NCBI RefSeq assembly: GCF_900607235.1
Contig: NZ_LR027848.1
Location: forward strand, 186,001 to 250,000
Direction: 5' to 3'
DNA length: 64,000 nucleotides
DNA from: Olivibacter jilunii
GTDB lineage: Bacteria; Bacteroidota; Bacteroidia; Sphingobacteriales; Sphingobacteriaceae
The notes beneath the pieces were generated by a model. The model was given only the letters and a program-made list of their open reading frames with translations. It was not told the origin of the DNA and ran no database searches. Numbering within the stretch: the first letter of the stretch is position 1; the number at the start of each line of letters is the position of its first letter. A program made the position numbers and the translations under genes. Positions 1 to 8,787 of this stretch are shown piece by piece.

Positions 1-443
1 CTTAAACTCAGCAATAAGAGCGAGGATAAAAAAATAGGAGACGAGGCGGCGGAAGCAATGGCTAAATGAGGTGAATCTAAAAATAAATCGACCGCCTTGT
101 ATGATATTAATGTATCCCATTCCCGGTAAATATTAAAATTAATAATATTGATCAGGGAGCAAGCGATTACTACGCTCCATACATACAGGCGAGATAGACG
201 TTGAGAAATATGCAAGCGATCAACCCAGACCCTCAAAATCAGCACTAAAGTGGGGATGGCACAAATATAAGCAGCCATGGAAGCGTCCATACGCATCCCA
301 TATGCAAATATTTTCAGGACTTCCATCCAAGGTAACAGGTGGAGTTGTTCGTGAAAATAAGCCAGAAAAAAGGCTCTACAAAGGATAGCAAAAAGCATCC
401 AAAAGGCGAAGTATCGCCATAGGATGCCGAATAATTTATTCAT
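1..443 (-). CDS. LTA synthase/sulfatase-family membrane protein, N-terminal part
   Basis: Reading the minus strand from an ATG at 443 gives 147 codons that run off the window edge without a stop. The start reads MNKLFGILWRYFAFW and is followed by several hydrophobic segments, with short loops such as KIFAYGMRMDAS and FNIYREWDTLIS between them. This pattern is typical of the N-terminal membrane region of Bacteroidota LTA-synthase-like sulfatase/phosphoglycerol transferases; the catalytic domain would lie outside the window. Family assignment is by recognition of the membrane part only, so the substrate (probably a lipid-headgroup phosphate) is unknown. Confidence 0.6.
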   Translation of the reverse strand, partial: MNKLFGILWRYFAFWMLFAILCRAFFLAYFHEQLHLLPWMEVLKIFAYGMRMDASMAAYICAIPTLVLILRVWVDRLHISQRLSRLYVWSVVIACSLINIINFNIYREWDTLISYKAVDLFLDSPHLAIASAASSPIFLSSLLLLSL

Positions 444-461
444 GAAAATATTAAAATCTTC

Positions 462-851
462 TTAAGGTCTATCGCCGGCAAAAGCGTAAGTAATTTCGGT
501 CTTTCCGTGAGGAACCGGATTCCCGTTATCATCAAGATTTACAAACACCAATTTATCAATGGTCAGGATACTCTTTCTTGTAATTTTGTTCCGTACTTCA
601 CAGGTCAGCGTAATTGAAGTAGTTCCAAAATGTGTAGCTTGAATACCCAATTCAATGATATCCCCAGCCTTTGCAGAACTCACAAAATTAATCTCCGAAA
701 TAAATTTCGTCACAACTTTGGAGTTCCCTAACTGCACAATGGCATAAATCACAGCCTCCTCGTCGATCCAGCGTAACAAGGTCCCGCCGAACAGGGTGCC
801 GTTTGGGTTTAAATCTTCGGGTTTTACCCATTTTCTTGTATGAAAATTCAT
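462..851 (-). CDS. Acyl-CoA thioesterase, hotdog fold (YciA/BFIT-like)
   Basis: The 129-aa protein is a single hotdog domain. It contains the family signature NPNGTLFGGTLLRWIDEEA at residues 15-33, with Asp30 in the place of the catalytic acid of YciA-type thioesterases. These enzymes hydrolyse acyl-CoA to free acid and CoA in the cytoplasm. The length fits a one-domain member. It lies 19 bp downstream of the start of the membrane protein on the same strand and is followed upstream by a repeat-rich gap, so it is probably transcribed alone or with that gene. Substrate chain length cannot be read from the sequence. Confidence 0.85.
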   Translation of the reverse strand: MNFHTRKWVKPEDLNPNGTLFGGTLLRWIDEEAVIYAIVQLGNSKVVTKFISEINFVSSAKAGDIIELGIQATHFGTTSITLTCEVRNKITRKSILTIDKLVFVNLDDNGNPVPHGKTEITYAFAGDRP

Positions 852-948
852 GTGTTAAAGGAGTAAGTTAAGGTGTAAGAGATAAGGTGTAAGGTATAAA
901 GCGATGGTAGCCTTACCGTAAACCTTACACCCTACGCCTTTTACCTTA
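852..948. repeat. Degenerate TAAGGTN intergenic repeat
   Basis: The gap is built from near-repeats of GTGTAAGGTATAA on one half and its complement (CCTTACACC, CCTTAC) on the other half, giving a loose strand-symmetric structure. It belongs to the intergenic repeat family described in the findings. Confidence 0.6.
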
Positions 949-2352
949 CTAAATATGAATTGCTCTATTTCCCGTCGCTGCTAGAGCTGCTTCTTTAAAT
1001 GATTCAGTAAATGTTGGGTGTGCATGGCAAATACGTGCAATATCTTCCGCTGACGCACGATATTCCATACCAACAACTGCTTCTGCAATCATGTCGGCCA
1101 CACGTGGTCCGATCATATGAACGCCTAAAATTTCATCGGTACCGGCATCGGCTAGCACTTTAACGAAACCTTCGGTATCCATGCTTGCGCGTGCTCTCCC
1201 ACTTGCTTTGAAAGGGAAAGACCCGGCTTTATACTTTATACCGTCGTTTTTTAACTGTTCTTCGGTTGCACCTACGCTGGCAACTTCCGGCCATGTATAT
1301 ACGACACCGGGAATAAGATTGTAATTGATATGTGGCTTTTGCCCGGCAATGAGTTCAGCAACATAAACACCTTCCTCCTCCGCTTTATGCGCAAGCATTG
1401 CCCCTCGAATCACATCACCAATTGCATATATACCGGCAACAGGCGTTTCCAAGTGCTCATTAACCGGCACTTTTTTACCTCGTTCTTCTAATTTAATACC
1501 AACGGCATCCAAATTCAAGCCTTCTGTATAGGCTGTACGTCCTACGGCTACTAAGCAGTAATCGCCCTCTACTTTTACCGGATTTCCTTTTGTATCTTCA
1601 GCAGTTACGGTGACTGTTTTTCCCTTTACACTTGCTCCGGTTACTTTATGACTTAACAAGAATTCAAAACCTAGATTTTTTAGCGATTTCTGCAATTCCT
1701 TTCCTAAGCCTTTATCCATTGTAGGAATAATGGAATCGAGGTACTCGATCACCGTCACTTTCGCACCCAAACGTGCATATACCGATCCCAGTTCCAAGCC
1801 AATAACCCCTCCACCGATCAAGACCAAATGTTTTGGCACTTCAGTTAGATTAAGTGCTTCTGTTGAGGTAATGATTCTTTTTTTGTCAATGGTAATAAAG
1901 GGTAATGATGCCGGTTTTGATCCCGTTGCAATAATGACGTTCTTCGTGGTAATTTCTTCCGTTGTTTTATCATCCTTCGTAATTTTGATGGTATTCTTGT
2001 CAACAAAAGAACCAACTCCTTGATAGGTCGTCACTTTATTCTTCTTCATCAGGAAGGTGATTCCTCCGGTTGTTTGCTCCACTACACCGTTCTTCCTTTT
2101 GATCATTTGCTTTAGGTCGACCTTCAAGTTACTCAGATTGATACCATGTTCTGCAAAATGTTTATTCGCGTTGTGGTAGTGTTCACTCGAATCGAGCAAG
2201 GCTTTGGATGGTATACATCCGACATTCAAGCAGGTACCTCCCAAGGTACTATATTTCTCAATAATGGCTGTTTTTAACCCTAGTTGACCGCAACGGATAG
2301 CGGCTACATAGCCTCCGGGTCCGCTGCCTATTACTACGACGTCGTATTGCAT
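949..2352 (-). CDS. lpdA: Dihydrolipoyl dehydrogenase (E3)
   Basis: The 467-aa flavoprotein reoxidises the dihydrolipoyl groups of 2-oxoacid dehydrogenase complexes with NAD+. FAD-binding GSGPGG lies at residues 9-14, the redox disulfide motif GGTCLNVGCIPSK gives Cys41 and Cys46, an NAD-binding GGGVIGLE motif follows near residue 180, and the C-terminal HAHPTFTE places the active-site pair at His445 and Glu450. Length is normal for the family. It is unlinked to the sucA-sucB operon 5 kb away, so it may serve several complexes. A TACCTTTG -7 element lies about 80 bp upstream. Confidence 0.97.
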   Translation of the reverse strand: MQYDVVVIGSGPGGYVAAIRCGQLGLKTAIIEKYSTLGGTCLNVGCIPSKALLDSSEHYHNANKHFAEHGINLSNLKVDLKQMIKRKNGVVEQTTGGITFLMKKNKVTTYQGVGSFVDKNTIKITKDDKTTEEITTKNVIIATGSKPASLPFITIDKKRIITSTEALNLTEVPKHLVLIGGGVIGLELGSVYARLGAKVTVIEYLDSIIPTMDKGLGKELQKSLKNLGFEFLLSHKVTGASVKGKTVTVTAEDTKGNPVKVEGDYCLVAVGRTAYTEGLNLDAVGIKLEERGKKVPVNEHLETPVAGIYAIGDVIRGAMLAHKAEEEGVYVAELIAGQKPHINYNLIPGVVYTWPEVASVGATEEQLKNDGIKYKAGSFPFKASGRARASMDTEGFVKVLADAGTDEILGVHMIGPRVADMIAEAVVGMEYRASAEDIARICHAHPTFTESFKEAALAATGNRAIHI

Positions 2353-2431
2353 GGATATAATTTATTTTCTTATCAATTTACAGATATTTTGCCAATTTCT
2401 GTTCACGAGCAAACAAAGTGAAATTGACAGT

Positions 2432-2439
2432 CAAAGGTA
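2432..2439 (-). promoter_or_regulatory. -7 element upstream of lpdA
   Basis: The minus strand reads TACCTTTG, an exact match to the Bacteroidota TAnnTTTG element. No TTG was seen at the expected distance, so this is a partial promoter match. Confidence 0.4.
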
Positions 2440-2666
2440 TGAATTCTTACCGCTAATTCCTTATAAAAGCGTGAATTGAATGATAAAACTTGGATAATTT
2501 GACTTTTTTATTGACTATCGGATTGTTCATTCAAGACCATGCGCTTTTAGAATCAACATATACCTTTTCTCATAATTTGCATAGTAACTTTGGTGCAGGC
2601 CAAGGTAGCTAAAAAACCGGTCTTAAATCATCCATTCTTATCTGTATGAATAGCTTAGCTTCATAG

Positions 2667-2702
2667 AAAAAGCCCTGTAAGTATGACACTTACAGGGCCT
2701 TT
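2667..2702 (-). terminator. Rho-independent terminator of the azurin gene
   Basis: A perfect 11-bp stem (2672-2682 with 2688-2698) has a 5-nt loop. On the minus strand it is followed by TTTTTC. It lies 20 bp beyond the stop of the azurin-like gene. Confidence 0.85.
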
Positions 2703-2719
2703 AAACTGTATATTAAGTT

Positions 2720-3265
2720 CTATTCAGCTACGATTTTACCTTGCATCGTTCCCCAGTGTCCGGGGAAACTACATATAAATTCGTATACACCTGCTTTTGG
2801 TAAGGTAAATTCGATTTCATCTGACTGACCTGGACCTAAAAGCTTCGTATGGGCAATAATCGAGGAAGCAAAAGTAGAAGGGATATATTCATCATCCTTC
2901 GCTTTGAAAGCTTCTCCTCCAAAGGCCGCGATGTCAGTACCTTGATCTAAGACAACGGCGTTATGTCCCATTGACTCGATCGGTTGTTGTCCAACATTCT
3001 TCAACGTAAGTTTTACCTTTTCTCCGGCCTTTACTTTGAACAAATCCTTATCGAAACGCATGTCATCAGAAGCCTGAAGCTCGATATGGCTTGTTACCTG
3101 CACATTTTCTATACCGGGAACAGTGGCAGCAGCCGGAGTCTCTGCCGGGGTACTTGAAGCAGCCGTCTCTTCATGTTCGTGGGTAGCATTTTTATTCTCA
3201 CCTCCACCACAAGCTGCTAAAAACAATGCCGCCGCTAAAGCCGGCACGATAAATACTTTCTTCAT
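2720..3265 (-). CDS. Azurin-like blue copper lipoprotein
   Basis: The 181-aa protein starts with a lipoprotein signal (LFLAAC, Cys19), then a low-complexity Thr/Ala/Pro/His/Glu linker to about residue 50, then a cupredoxin domain. Copper ligands can be placed at His101, Cys165, His170 and Met174; the C-x4-H-x3-M spacing is the same as in azurin. It likely carries electrons in the periplasm or at the cell surface, for example to a cytochrome oxidase or peroxidase. It is monocistronic, with its own terminator and a TAAGTTTG element upstream. The partner enzyme is not in this window. Confidence 0.92.
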   Translation of the reverse strand: MKKVFIVPALAAALFLAACGGGENKNATHEHEETAASSTPAETPAAATVPGIENVQVTSHIELQASDDMRFDKDLFKVKAGEKVKLTLKNVGQQPIESMGHNAVVLDQGTDIAAFGGEAFKAKDDEYIPSTFASSIIAHTKLLGPGQSDEIEFTLPKAGVYEFICSFPGHWGTMQGKIVAE

Positions 3266-3300
3266 TTCTTTTCTTTTTTGTTTTTCTTATTAGCTAATTA

Positions 3301-3308
3301 CAAACTTA
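3301..3308 (-). promoter_or_regulatory. -7 element upstream of the azurin-like gene
   Basis: The minus strand reads TAAGTTTG, matching TAnnTTTG, about 36 bp upstream of the azurin start. A convincing -33 TTG was not found. Confidence 0.45.
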
Positions 3309-3484
3309 TTAATAATTTATCAAAATCCTTTTGCTTCTCTTGAAATTGTACCACATTAAGCTTTTAGGTGTTAGCAATTAGGTATTAGCTTTCGGATGTC
3401 AGCTATCGGCTCTAGGGTATAAGGTTTGAGCACGTCACCAACTATTTTCCTACTTAACCACTTAACCACTTAACGATTCAACTA

Positions 3485-4654
3485 TTAAAGAATAGGATGT
3501 CGCTCAAAGGGCTTCGTCCGATCAAATAAATAACGATAAGTGTGATGCGTCTTATAAATGTGGGCGCCGATTTGCTGCGCCAAATTCATCATCTTGGGAT
3601 TAAAATCGCCTATCCAATTCATTTGTAACTCTTCGTAACCGGTTTTCGCTTTTTTGTTAATAAATACACGGGCCGACTCCATTACCAAACCCACCTCTAC
3701 CCCTTTACGCTGATGTTCGGGCACAATACCGAAAACTATACCGAAGAGCGTTTTGCAACGCTTAAACCATTTATTCCAAAGCAAAACAAACAGGCCTCGC
3801 AGCCCAATTTTCCCCTTTACATATTTCACTAATAGCTGGTTTACATCGGGTATGCTAATAAAGAAGCCTACAGGTTCTCCTTCGTAATAAGCAAACCATA
3901 GTCCGATCGGATCAACGATCGGTTTCAAATTCTTCATTAATTTGTTAGCCTGCTCTTCTGTCATCTTTCCTACCCCATCATGGTTCACCCAGGCCTTATT
4001 ATAAATCATTCGAAACTGTCGCGCTGCACGATCCAACTCGTGTCGCTTTACATGATCAAAATGGTAACCCTTCATTCCCAGGACACGTTTAGCCTTGGCC
4101 GCGTATCGATCATCTATGTTACCGTCTGTTAACCGTCTATAGGTATATTGTTTGAAATAGGTCTGAAAACCATAAGCTTCAAAAAGTGTTTGGTAAAAGG
4201 GCGGATTATAATTACTGCAATAGCAGGGTTCAACAAAACCGTCAACGAGCAGTCCCCACCAACGCTCCCTACTCCCAAAATTGATCGGACCGTCCATCGC
4301 TTCCATCCCTTGCTGTTTCAACCATTCCTTTGCGACGTCAAACAAGGCGAAGGCAGCCTCTTGATCATTAATGCATTCAAAAAATCCACAACCTCCCGTG
4401 GGTTGCGCATAGCTTTTGGCACTTATGGTATCAAAAAAGGCCGCTATTCGTCCGATTGCCTTTCCATGAGAATCAAACAAGACCCATCTGCAGCAATCGC
4501 CGATGGCAAAGAGGCCATTTTTTTGTCGGTCAAACACACTTTCTACATCTTCATTTAGCGGTTGTATATAGTTTTTATCAGAAGCATATAAAGACAAAGG
4601 TATTTCTAGAAAAATTTTAGCGAGTGCGGGAGTATCTACCTTTTTAATTTTCAT
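3485..4654 (-). CDS. GNAT-like hypothetical protein
   Basis: This 389-aa soluble protein is of a type common in Bacteroidota, with no characterised function that I know of. The first half (to about residue 200) contains conserved-looking aromatic segments such as FFECINDQEA and GPINFGSRERWWG. The second half looks like a GNAT fold: GLWFAYYEGEPVGFFISIPD is a typical beta4-beta5 stretch, and FGIVFGIVPEHQRKGVEVGL resembles the acetyl-CoA pyrophosphate loop (Q/RxxGxG/A variant). It is divergent from the head-GIN gene. A 22-bp hairpin lies just upstream of its start. Acetyltransferase activity is inferred only from the fold signature. Confidence 0.75.
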   Translation of the reverse strand: MKIKKVDTPALAKIFLEIPLSLYASDKNYIQPLNEDVESVFDRQKNGLFAIGDCCRWVLFDSHGKAIGRIAAFFDTISAKSYAQPTGGCGFFECINDQEAAFALFDVAKEWLKQQGMEAMDGPINFGSRERWWGLLVDGFVEPCYCSNYNPPFYQTLFEAYGFQTYFKQYTYRRLTDGNIDDRYAAKAKRVLGMKGYHFDHVKRHELDRAARQFRMIYNKAWVNHDGVGKMTEEQANKLMKNLKPIVDPIGLWFAYYEGEPVGFFISIPDVNQLLVKYVKGKIGLRGLFVLLWNKWFKRCKTLFGIVFGIVPEHQRKGVEVGLVMESARVFINKKAKTGYEELQMNWIGDFNPKMMNLAQQIGAHIYKTHHTYRYLFDRTKPFERHPIL

Positions 4655-5069
4655 TGGAATAAATTTGCTTTTAATGGCAATGAAGCTTGCATAAATTATT
4701 CACTGTCTTCTGTTTATAACAATTTATGCAGGTTTCATTCCTTTTTTATACGTCTACAAAACCATGGAAGATATATAATTTTGGCCCATGCTTGCAACTC
4801 TTACTTTATAGTCAGCTCACGAAAACCAGTCTGTTTTAAAACATAAGCGGTTAAGGCACTTTATCTTGTATAAATAAAAAGATTTGAAATTTGTTTTTAA
4901 ACGAATAAAGATAAAAAAAATGCAACGTTTTCCGACTTTATGCGTCTTATATAAAAATCACGCTACATTAGAAGCGATAAAAACAAACCAATAGATACAT
5001 GAAGGATACCGCTTTGCACTTATCGGGACGCAGTTGGTAAACCTCATGACCACTTAAAACAGTATTTAA
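4655..5069. other. Divergent intergenic region with a long hairpin
   Basis: This 415-bp AT-rich region separates two divergent genes. It contains a 22-bp stem hairpin (4679-4739) close to the GNAT-like start, and a plus-strand TAATTTTG match (4776-4783) that is far from the head-GIN start and so only weakly a promoter. No further ORF is supported. Confidence 0.55.
4679..4739. repeat. Long inverted repeat, 22-bp arms
   Basis: The arms 4679-4700 and 4718-4739 pair along 22 positions with two G-T wobbles and one mismatch, around a 17-nt loop. No T-run follows on either strand. It lies 25 bp upstream of the GNAT-like start, in its probable leader. Confidence 0.75.
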
Positions 5070-5792
5070 ATGAAAAGGTTATTCGGATCACTCGGATGGT
5101 TAGCAGTATTACTGCCTTTTATGTGCATGGGTATAGCACATGCAACCTTATTAAACAAGCTCGATGAAGAGCGCCGGGATGTTAGCGGTTTTAACAGCAT
5201 ACAGAACAGCGGGAGCTTCCACGTGTACATTAAAATGGGAAATACCGAATCGCTCAAATTAGAAGGCGATCCGGAAACCTTACAAAATGTAGAAACCGTA
5301 GTAGAACAGGGAGCACTTAAAATCCGCATGAAAAAAAACCTGAATTGGTTTTCGATCAATAAAGGACATGTATCGGTGTATATCACCGCTAAGCAGTTAA
5401 CCGGCTTATCTCAGAGTGGATCAGGAAAAATCGAAGTGTCCGGTACAATTACTTCGCCGGCACTTGACGTGAAAGTAAGTGGATCCGGCAATATATCCTG
5501 TACGGCCAAGGTAGATAATTTTGTTGCTGCTATCAGTGGTTCGGGACAACTTGATATTCAGGGGTCGACTGAAAGTAACGACATCCGGATTAGTGGTTCG
5601 GGCAAATTTAACGGGGCAAAATTAACGGCTAATAGCACGAATGTTAACATTAGTGGATCAGGTGATGCCTATGTGTTTACCAATCAGGAATTAAACGCCA
5701 AAATCAGTGGCTCCGGTTCCGTCCATTATGCAGGAAATGTAAAAAGTGTGAATGCTTCCACCTCCGGATCAGGCAAAGTTAGAAGGCTATAA
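5070..5792 (+). CDS. Head-GIN domain (DUF2807) exported protein
   Basis: The 240-aa protein has an N-terminal hydrophobic signal (WLAVLLPFMCMGIAHA) and a DUF2807 auto-transporter-like adhesin/head-GIN domain. The C-terminal half is a repeat array in which SGSG recurs about every 20 residues (SQSGSGKIEVSG, KVSGSGNISC, AISGSGQLDIQG and four further copies), which suggests a right-handed beta-solenoid. Its role in Bacteroidota is not established; it is thought to sit outside the inner membrane. It is monocistronic and followed by a 268-bp repeat-filled gap. Confidence 0.88.
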   Translation: MKRLFGSLGWLAVLLPFMCMGIAHATLLNKLDEERRDVSGFNSIQNSGSFHVYIKMGNTESLKLEGDPETLQNVETVVEQGALKIRMKKNLNWFSINKGHVSVYITAKQLTGLSQSGSGKIEVSGTITSPALDVKVSGSGNISCTAKVDNFVAAISGSGQLDIQGSTESNDIRISGSGKFNGAKLTANSTNVNISGSGDAYVFTNQELNAKISGSGSVHYAGNVKSVNASTSGSGKVRRL

Positions 5793-6060
5793 GGGGTGTG
5801 GGGTATAAGGTATAGGGTGTAAGGTATAAGGGATGAGGGGCAAGGTATAAGGAGTAAGGTATGGGGGTAAGGTAAATCCCCCCTGCTCATTGCTCTATTA
5901 AGTTATTTGGCAACTCAAGCCTGACTAGTTATAAGTTCTACGTTATAGGTTGTAAGTAAGGGTCAGTGCTACTCGTAACCATCATCACATTGGCTGATCC
6001 TATATCTTACGTCTACGATCAACCATTTCCCTACTCAACTATTTCCCTACAACTACTTCA
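5793..6060. repeat. Degenerate GGTATAAGGTGTAA repeat block
   Basis: The first 85 bp are loose tandem copies of a TAAGGTATAAGG-like unit. The rest has reading-matter-like motifs such as AACCATTTCCCTACTCAACTATTTCCCTAC. No ORF or terminator with a T-run was seen. It belongs to the family of intergenic repeats discussed in the findings. Confidence 0.6.
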
Positions 6061-7056
6061 CTAATTAAACTTCAACGCTTTTCCGAAATTATACCGAAGC
6101 TGGATCATTTGTTGGTTGCTGATCTCGCCTGGTGTAAAGTGCAAACTGAACATAAAGAAACCTTCCACATTTCCTTTTCTAAACGGTCGCCAGCCAAGAT
6201 CCAATCGATCGTAGCTATCTTTCGTGTAAAACCGGTCTCCGAATAGGATATCGTGTGCCTGCCCTTTATAAAAGGTATTATGTATAAACCAGGATCGGTA
6301 GGCGGCATGCAGGTCAGCAATGAATCCTTTTGGCGTACGGGTGTCATACTCTCCCCTTATACGATCCAATGATCCTAAACCACCGGCCGCAATCGTCAGT
6401 GAATCCAGCACCCATTGATCGCTCAAGTCGGCCCCGATCTGCAAAAGAGCAACCATATTATCCCGCACGGGGAACTCGCCATTAGACGTATTGGCCGTAT
6501 GCAGCATACTTAAATAATGTGAAAAGAAAAACAGGCCAGTTTGCGCTCTTCCGGACAAACCAACCATAAACTGTTCCCTTTTTTCAGCTGTTTGCCTACT
6601 GGTCCAATCAACCCATATCTGCTGATGGAAACTTCCCTTTCGATAACGGAAAAAGAGCCCTTCTATATTAGGCCGGTAATACATTAAGGTATCGTTCAAT
6701 ACGGCACGAGGATAGTCGCCCAATAGTTCGGAGCGCGGAAATGCACCAATATAAAAGGACAAGCCCCTGTTTTCGTAGTTATAGTAAAGGATTGGATTTA
6801 CTTTTTCGCCAAAAGGTTCCGCACCAAACTCCTGTAAAAAATTGACCCCAAAGCGGATACGATGCGTACTATCAAGCCGAAGCCCCACTTCGGGAGCAAA
6901 ACGCATGCCCAGTATCGACTGTGAATGGAGCTTCGCATTTAAATACTCTCGGTTATCAGCAAAGCCGAAAGCCTTCACCTGCCATTCAAACTCCTGTTGT
7001 CCTCTCGAAACAAAAAATGAAAGGCAATATAAAGTAACCAGTACTAATTTTTTCAT
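6061..7056 (-). CDS. Hypothetical outer-membrane beta-barrel protein
   Basis: I do not recognise a named family. The 331-aa protein has a Sec signal peptide (MKKLVLVTLYCLSFFVSRGQ, cleavage probably before QEFEW). Its body has alternating hydrophobic/polar strands rich in Tyr, Phe and Trp, for example LSFYIGAFPRSELL and GLFFRYRKGSFHQQIWVDW, and it ends with a strand finishing in an aromatic-rich tail (MIQLRYNFGKALKFN). This is what an outer-membrane beta-barrel looks like. It lies downstream of sucA-sucB but is separated by a terminator, so it is likely independent. Confidence 0.65.
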   Translation of the reverse strand: MKKLVLVTLYCLSFFVSRGQQEFEWQVKAFGFADNREYLNAKLHSQSILGMRFAPEVGLRLDSTHRIRFGVNFLQEFGAEPFGEKVNPILYYNYENRGLSFYIGAFPRSELLGDYPRAVLNDTLMYYRPNIEGLFFRYRKGSFHQQIWVDWTSRQTAEKREQFMVGLSGRAQTGLFFFSHYLSMLHTANTSNGEFPVRDNMVALLQIGADLSDQWVLDSLTIAAGGLGSLDRIRGEYDTRTPKGFIADLHAAYRSWFIHNTFYKGQAHDILFGDRFYTKDSYDRLDLGWRPFRKGNVEGFFMFSLHFTPGEISNQQMIQLRYNFGKALKFN

Positions 7057-7163
7057 ATTCTATAATGACACCCTTGGCAAGTTTCTATAGTTTGCCCGGG
7101 TAAACAAGCTGCGCCAATAATTCAACGAAAGGTTCTTGATGATCATTTAATATAGACATTCTC

Positions 7164-7199
7164 AAAAAAAAGCGGTTGAATAAATTCCAACCGCTTTTT
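7164..7199 (-). terminator. Rho-independent terminator after sucB
   Basis: A 12-bp perfect stem (7167-7178 with 7188-7199) has A/T runs on both sides, so it could act in both directions. It starts 18 bp after the sucB stop and insulates the next gene on the same strand. Confidence 0.85.
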
Positions 7200-7216
7200 A
7201 AAAGATAAGCTTTTTA

Positions 7217-8776
7217 TTAAATGCCCAATAATAAACGAGCAGGGTCTTCCAACAATTCCTTCACCCGAACCAAGAAACTAACAGATTCCCGTCCGTCAAC
7301 GATGCGGTGGTCATAAGACAGGGCGACATACATCATTGGGCGAATCACGACCTCACCATTAATGGCTACCGGACGTTCCACGATGTTATGCATTCCTAGG
7401 ATGGCTGATTGAGGGGCATTGATAATCGGTGTAGACATCATGGATCCGAACACACCACCGTTGGTGATGGTAAAGGTACCACCGGTCATTTCATCAATAG
7501 TCAATTTGTTATCCCGCGCTTTCAAGGCCAAATCGCGAACTGCTTTTTCGATTTCGTCTAGGGTCATGGACTCTGCATTACGGATTACCGGTACCACTAA
7601 ACCTTTCGGTGCAGAAACCGCGATAGAGATGTCCGCGAAATTGCTATATACAATCTCGTTATCCTCGATCCGTGCATTTACTGCAGGCCACTCCGCCAAG
7701 GCCGTCGTTACGGCTTTCGTGAAGAATGACATAAAGCCGAGGCCCACACCATATTTATCTTTGAATTTATCCTTATACTTTGCACGCAGATCCATGATCG
7801 GCTTCATGTCCACTTCGTTGAAAGTAGTCAGCATCGCCGTTTCATTTTTAACAGAAACTAAACGCTTGGCTATCGTCTTACGGAGTGAAGACATTTTCTC
7901 CCTACGTTCATCTCTCGAACCGGCAGCAGCTTTAGGTGCTGTTGTCGATGGTTCAGCCTTAGGAGCCGACGCTGTCGCTGCCGGTTTTGGCTCAACGGCC
8001 TTTTTCTCCGCTTTTAAGGCATCTTCTTTTGTAATACGTCCGTCCTTCCCGGTTCCTTTAATGGTACTTGGGTCAATTCCTTTTTCCTTTAAAATCTTAG
8101 CAGCAGCGGGTGAAGGTGTTCCGGCAGCATAGTTTTGTTCCTTTTCTTCTTCCTCTTCTTTTGCTGTAGCCGGAGCTGACGCGCTGCTTGGGGCCGCAGC
8201 TGCAGCGCCCTTACCAGACGGAATAATCTTACATACTACTGCACCTATAGCAAGGGTATCACCCTCTTGTGCAACAATCTGTAAAGTCCCTGCTACCTCA
8301 GCAGGCAGTTCGAAAGTTGCTTTATCAGATTCCAGTTCCGCCAAATCTTCATCCATCTCTACGTAATCACCGTCCTTTTTCAGCCATTGCGACAAGGTCA
8401 CTTCGGTGATCGACTCGCCCACAGTCGGCACTTTAATTTCAACAGGAGCTCCGGTTGAACCATTATCTTGAGTGGCCGGTTTTGCCTCCGGTGTAGCCGT
8501 TGGTGTAGTATTATTTTGTGTTGTGCTTGCGCCTTTACCATCTGCCTCTTCAATGGTGCAGACAACCGCACCAATCTCCAAGGTATCCCCTTCTTTAGCA
8601 ATAATACGGAGTATCCCAGCCTTTTCAGCCGGTAATTCAAAGGTGGCTTTATCGGATTCTAATTCAGCCAAATTTTCATCCATTTCTACATAGTCGCCAT
8701 CTTTTTTCAGCCATTGAGATAAGGTAACTTCCGTTATCGACTCGCCTACGGCTGGAACTTTTATTTCTATTGCCAT
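7217..8776 (-). CDS. sucB: 2-oxoglutarate dehydrogenase E2, two lipoyl domains
   Basis: The 519-aa dihydrolipoyl succinyltransferase transfers succinyl groups from lipoyl arms to CoA in the TCA cycle. There are two tandem lipoyl domains (about 1-75 and 112-187), each with [14 protein letters not shown] around the lipoyl lysine. An Ala/Pro/Lys/Glu linker, a peripheral subunit-binding domain (about 216-252, [28 protein letters not shown]) and the catalytic domain follow, ending in [16 protein letters not shown] with the catalytic His. Most OGDH E2 proteins carry a single lipoyl domain, so the duplication is notable. It lies 11 bp downstream of sucA. Confidence 0.95.
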   Translation of the reverse strand: MAIEIKVPAVGESITEVTLSQWLKKDGDYVEMDENLAELESDKATFELPAEKAGILRIIAKEGDTLEIGAVVCTIEEADGKGASTTQNNTTPTATPEAKPATQDNGSTGAPVEIKVPTVGESITEVTLSQWLKKDGDYVEMDEDLAELESDKATFELPAEVAGTLQIVAQEGDTLAIGAVVCKIIPSGKGAAAAAPSSASAPATAKEEEEEKEQNYAAGTPSPAAAKILKEKGIDPSTIKGTGKDGRITKEDALKAEKKAVEPKPAATASAPKAEPSTTAPKAAAGSRDERREKMSSLRKTIAKRLVSVKNETAMLTTFNEVDMKPIMDLRAKYKDKFKDKYGVGLGFMSFFTKAVTTALAEWPAVNARIEDNEIVYSNFADISIAVSAPKGLVVPVIRNAESMTLDEIEKAVRDLALKARDNKLTIDEMTGGTFTITNGGVFGSMMSTPIINAPQSAILGMHNIVERPVAINGEVVIRPMMYVALSYDHRIVDGRESVSFLVRVKELLEDPARLLLGI

Positions 8777-8787
8777 AATCTTTTATG

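Larger units (their letters stand above)
2353..2719. other. Intergenic region between lpdA and azurin gene
   Basis: This holds the lpdA -7 element (2432-2439), the azurin terminator (2667-2702) and a stray plus-strand TAACTTTG (2585-2592) about 80 bp before that hairpin. No ORF of note and no tRNA was seen. Confidence 0.6.

Noticed and set aside
852-948. CRISPR-like array
   Set aside because: The repeats are degenerate, without constant-length spacers or any cas gene in the window.
4148-4558. 136-codon plus-strand frame opposite the GNAT-like gene
   Set aside because: No independent start signal or domain; the minus-strand frame has the coding character.
5401-5780. Tandem DNA repeats in the head-GIN gene as a possible minisatellite
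   Set aside because: The AGTGGATCAGG-like recurrence is explained by the SGSG protein repeat, with unit sequences that differ at synonymous sites.
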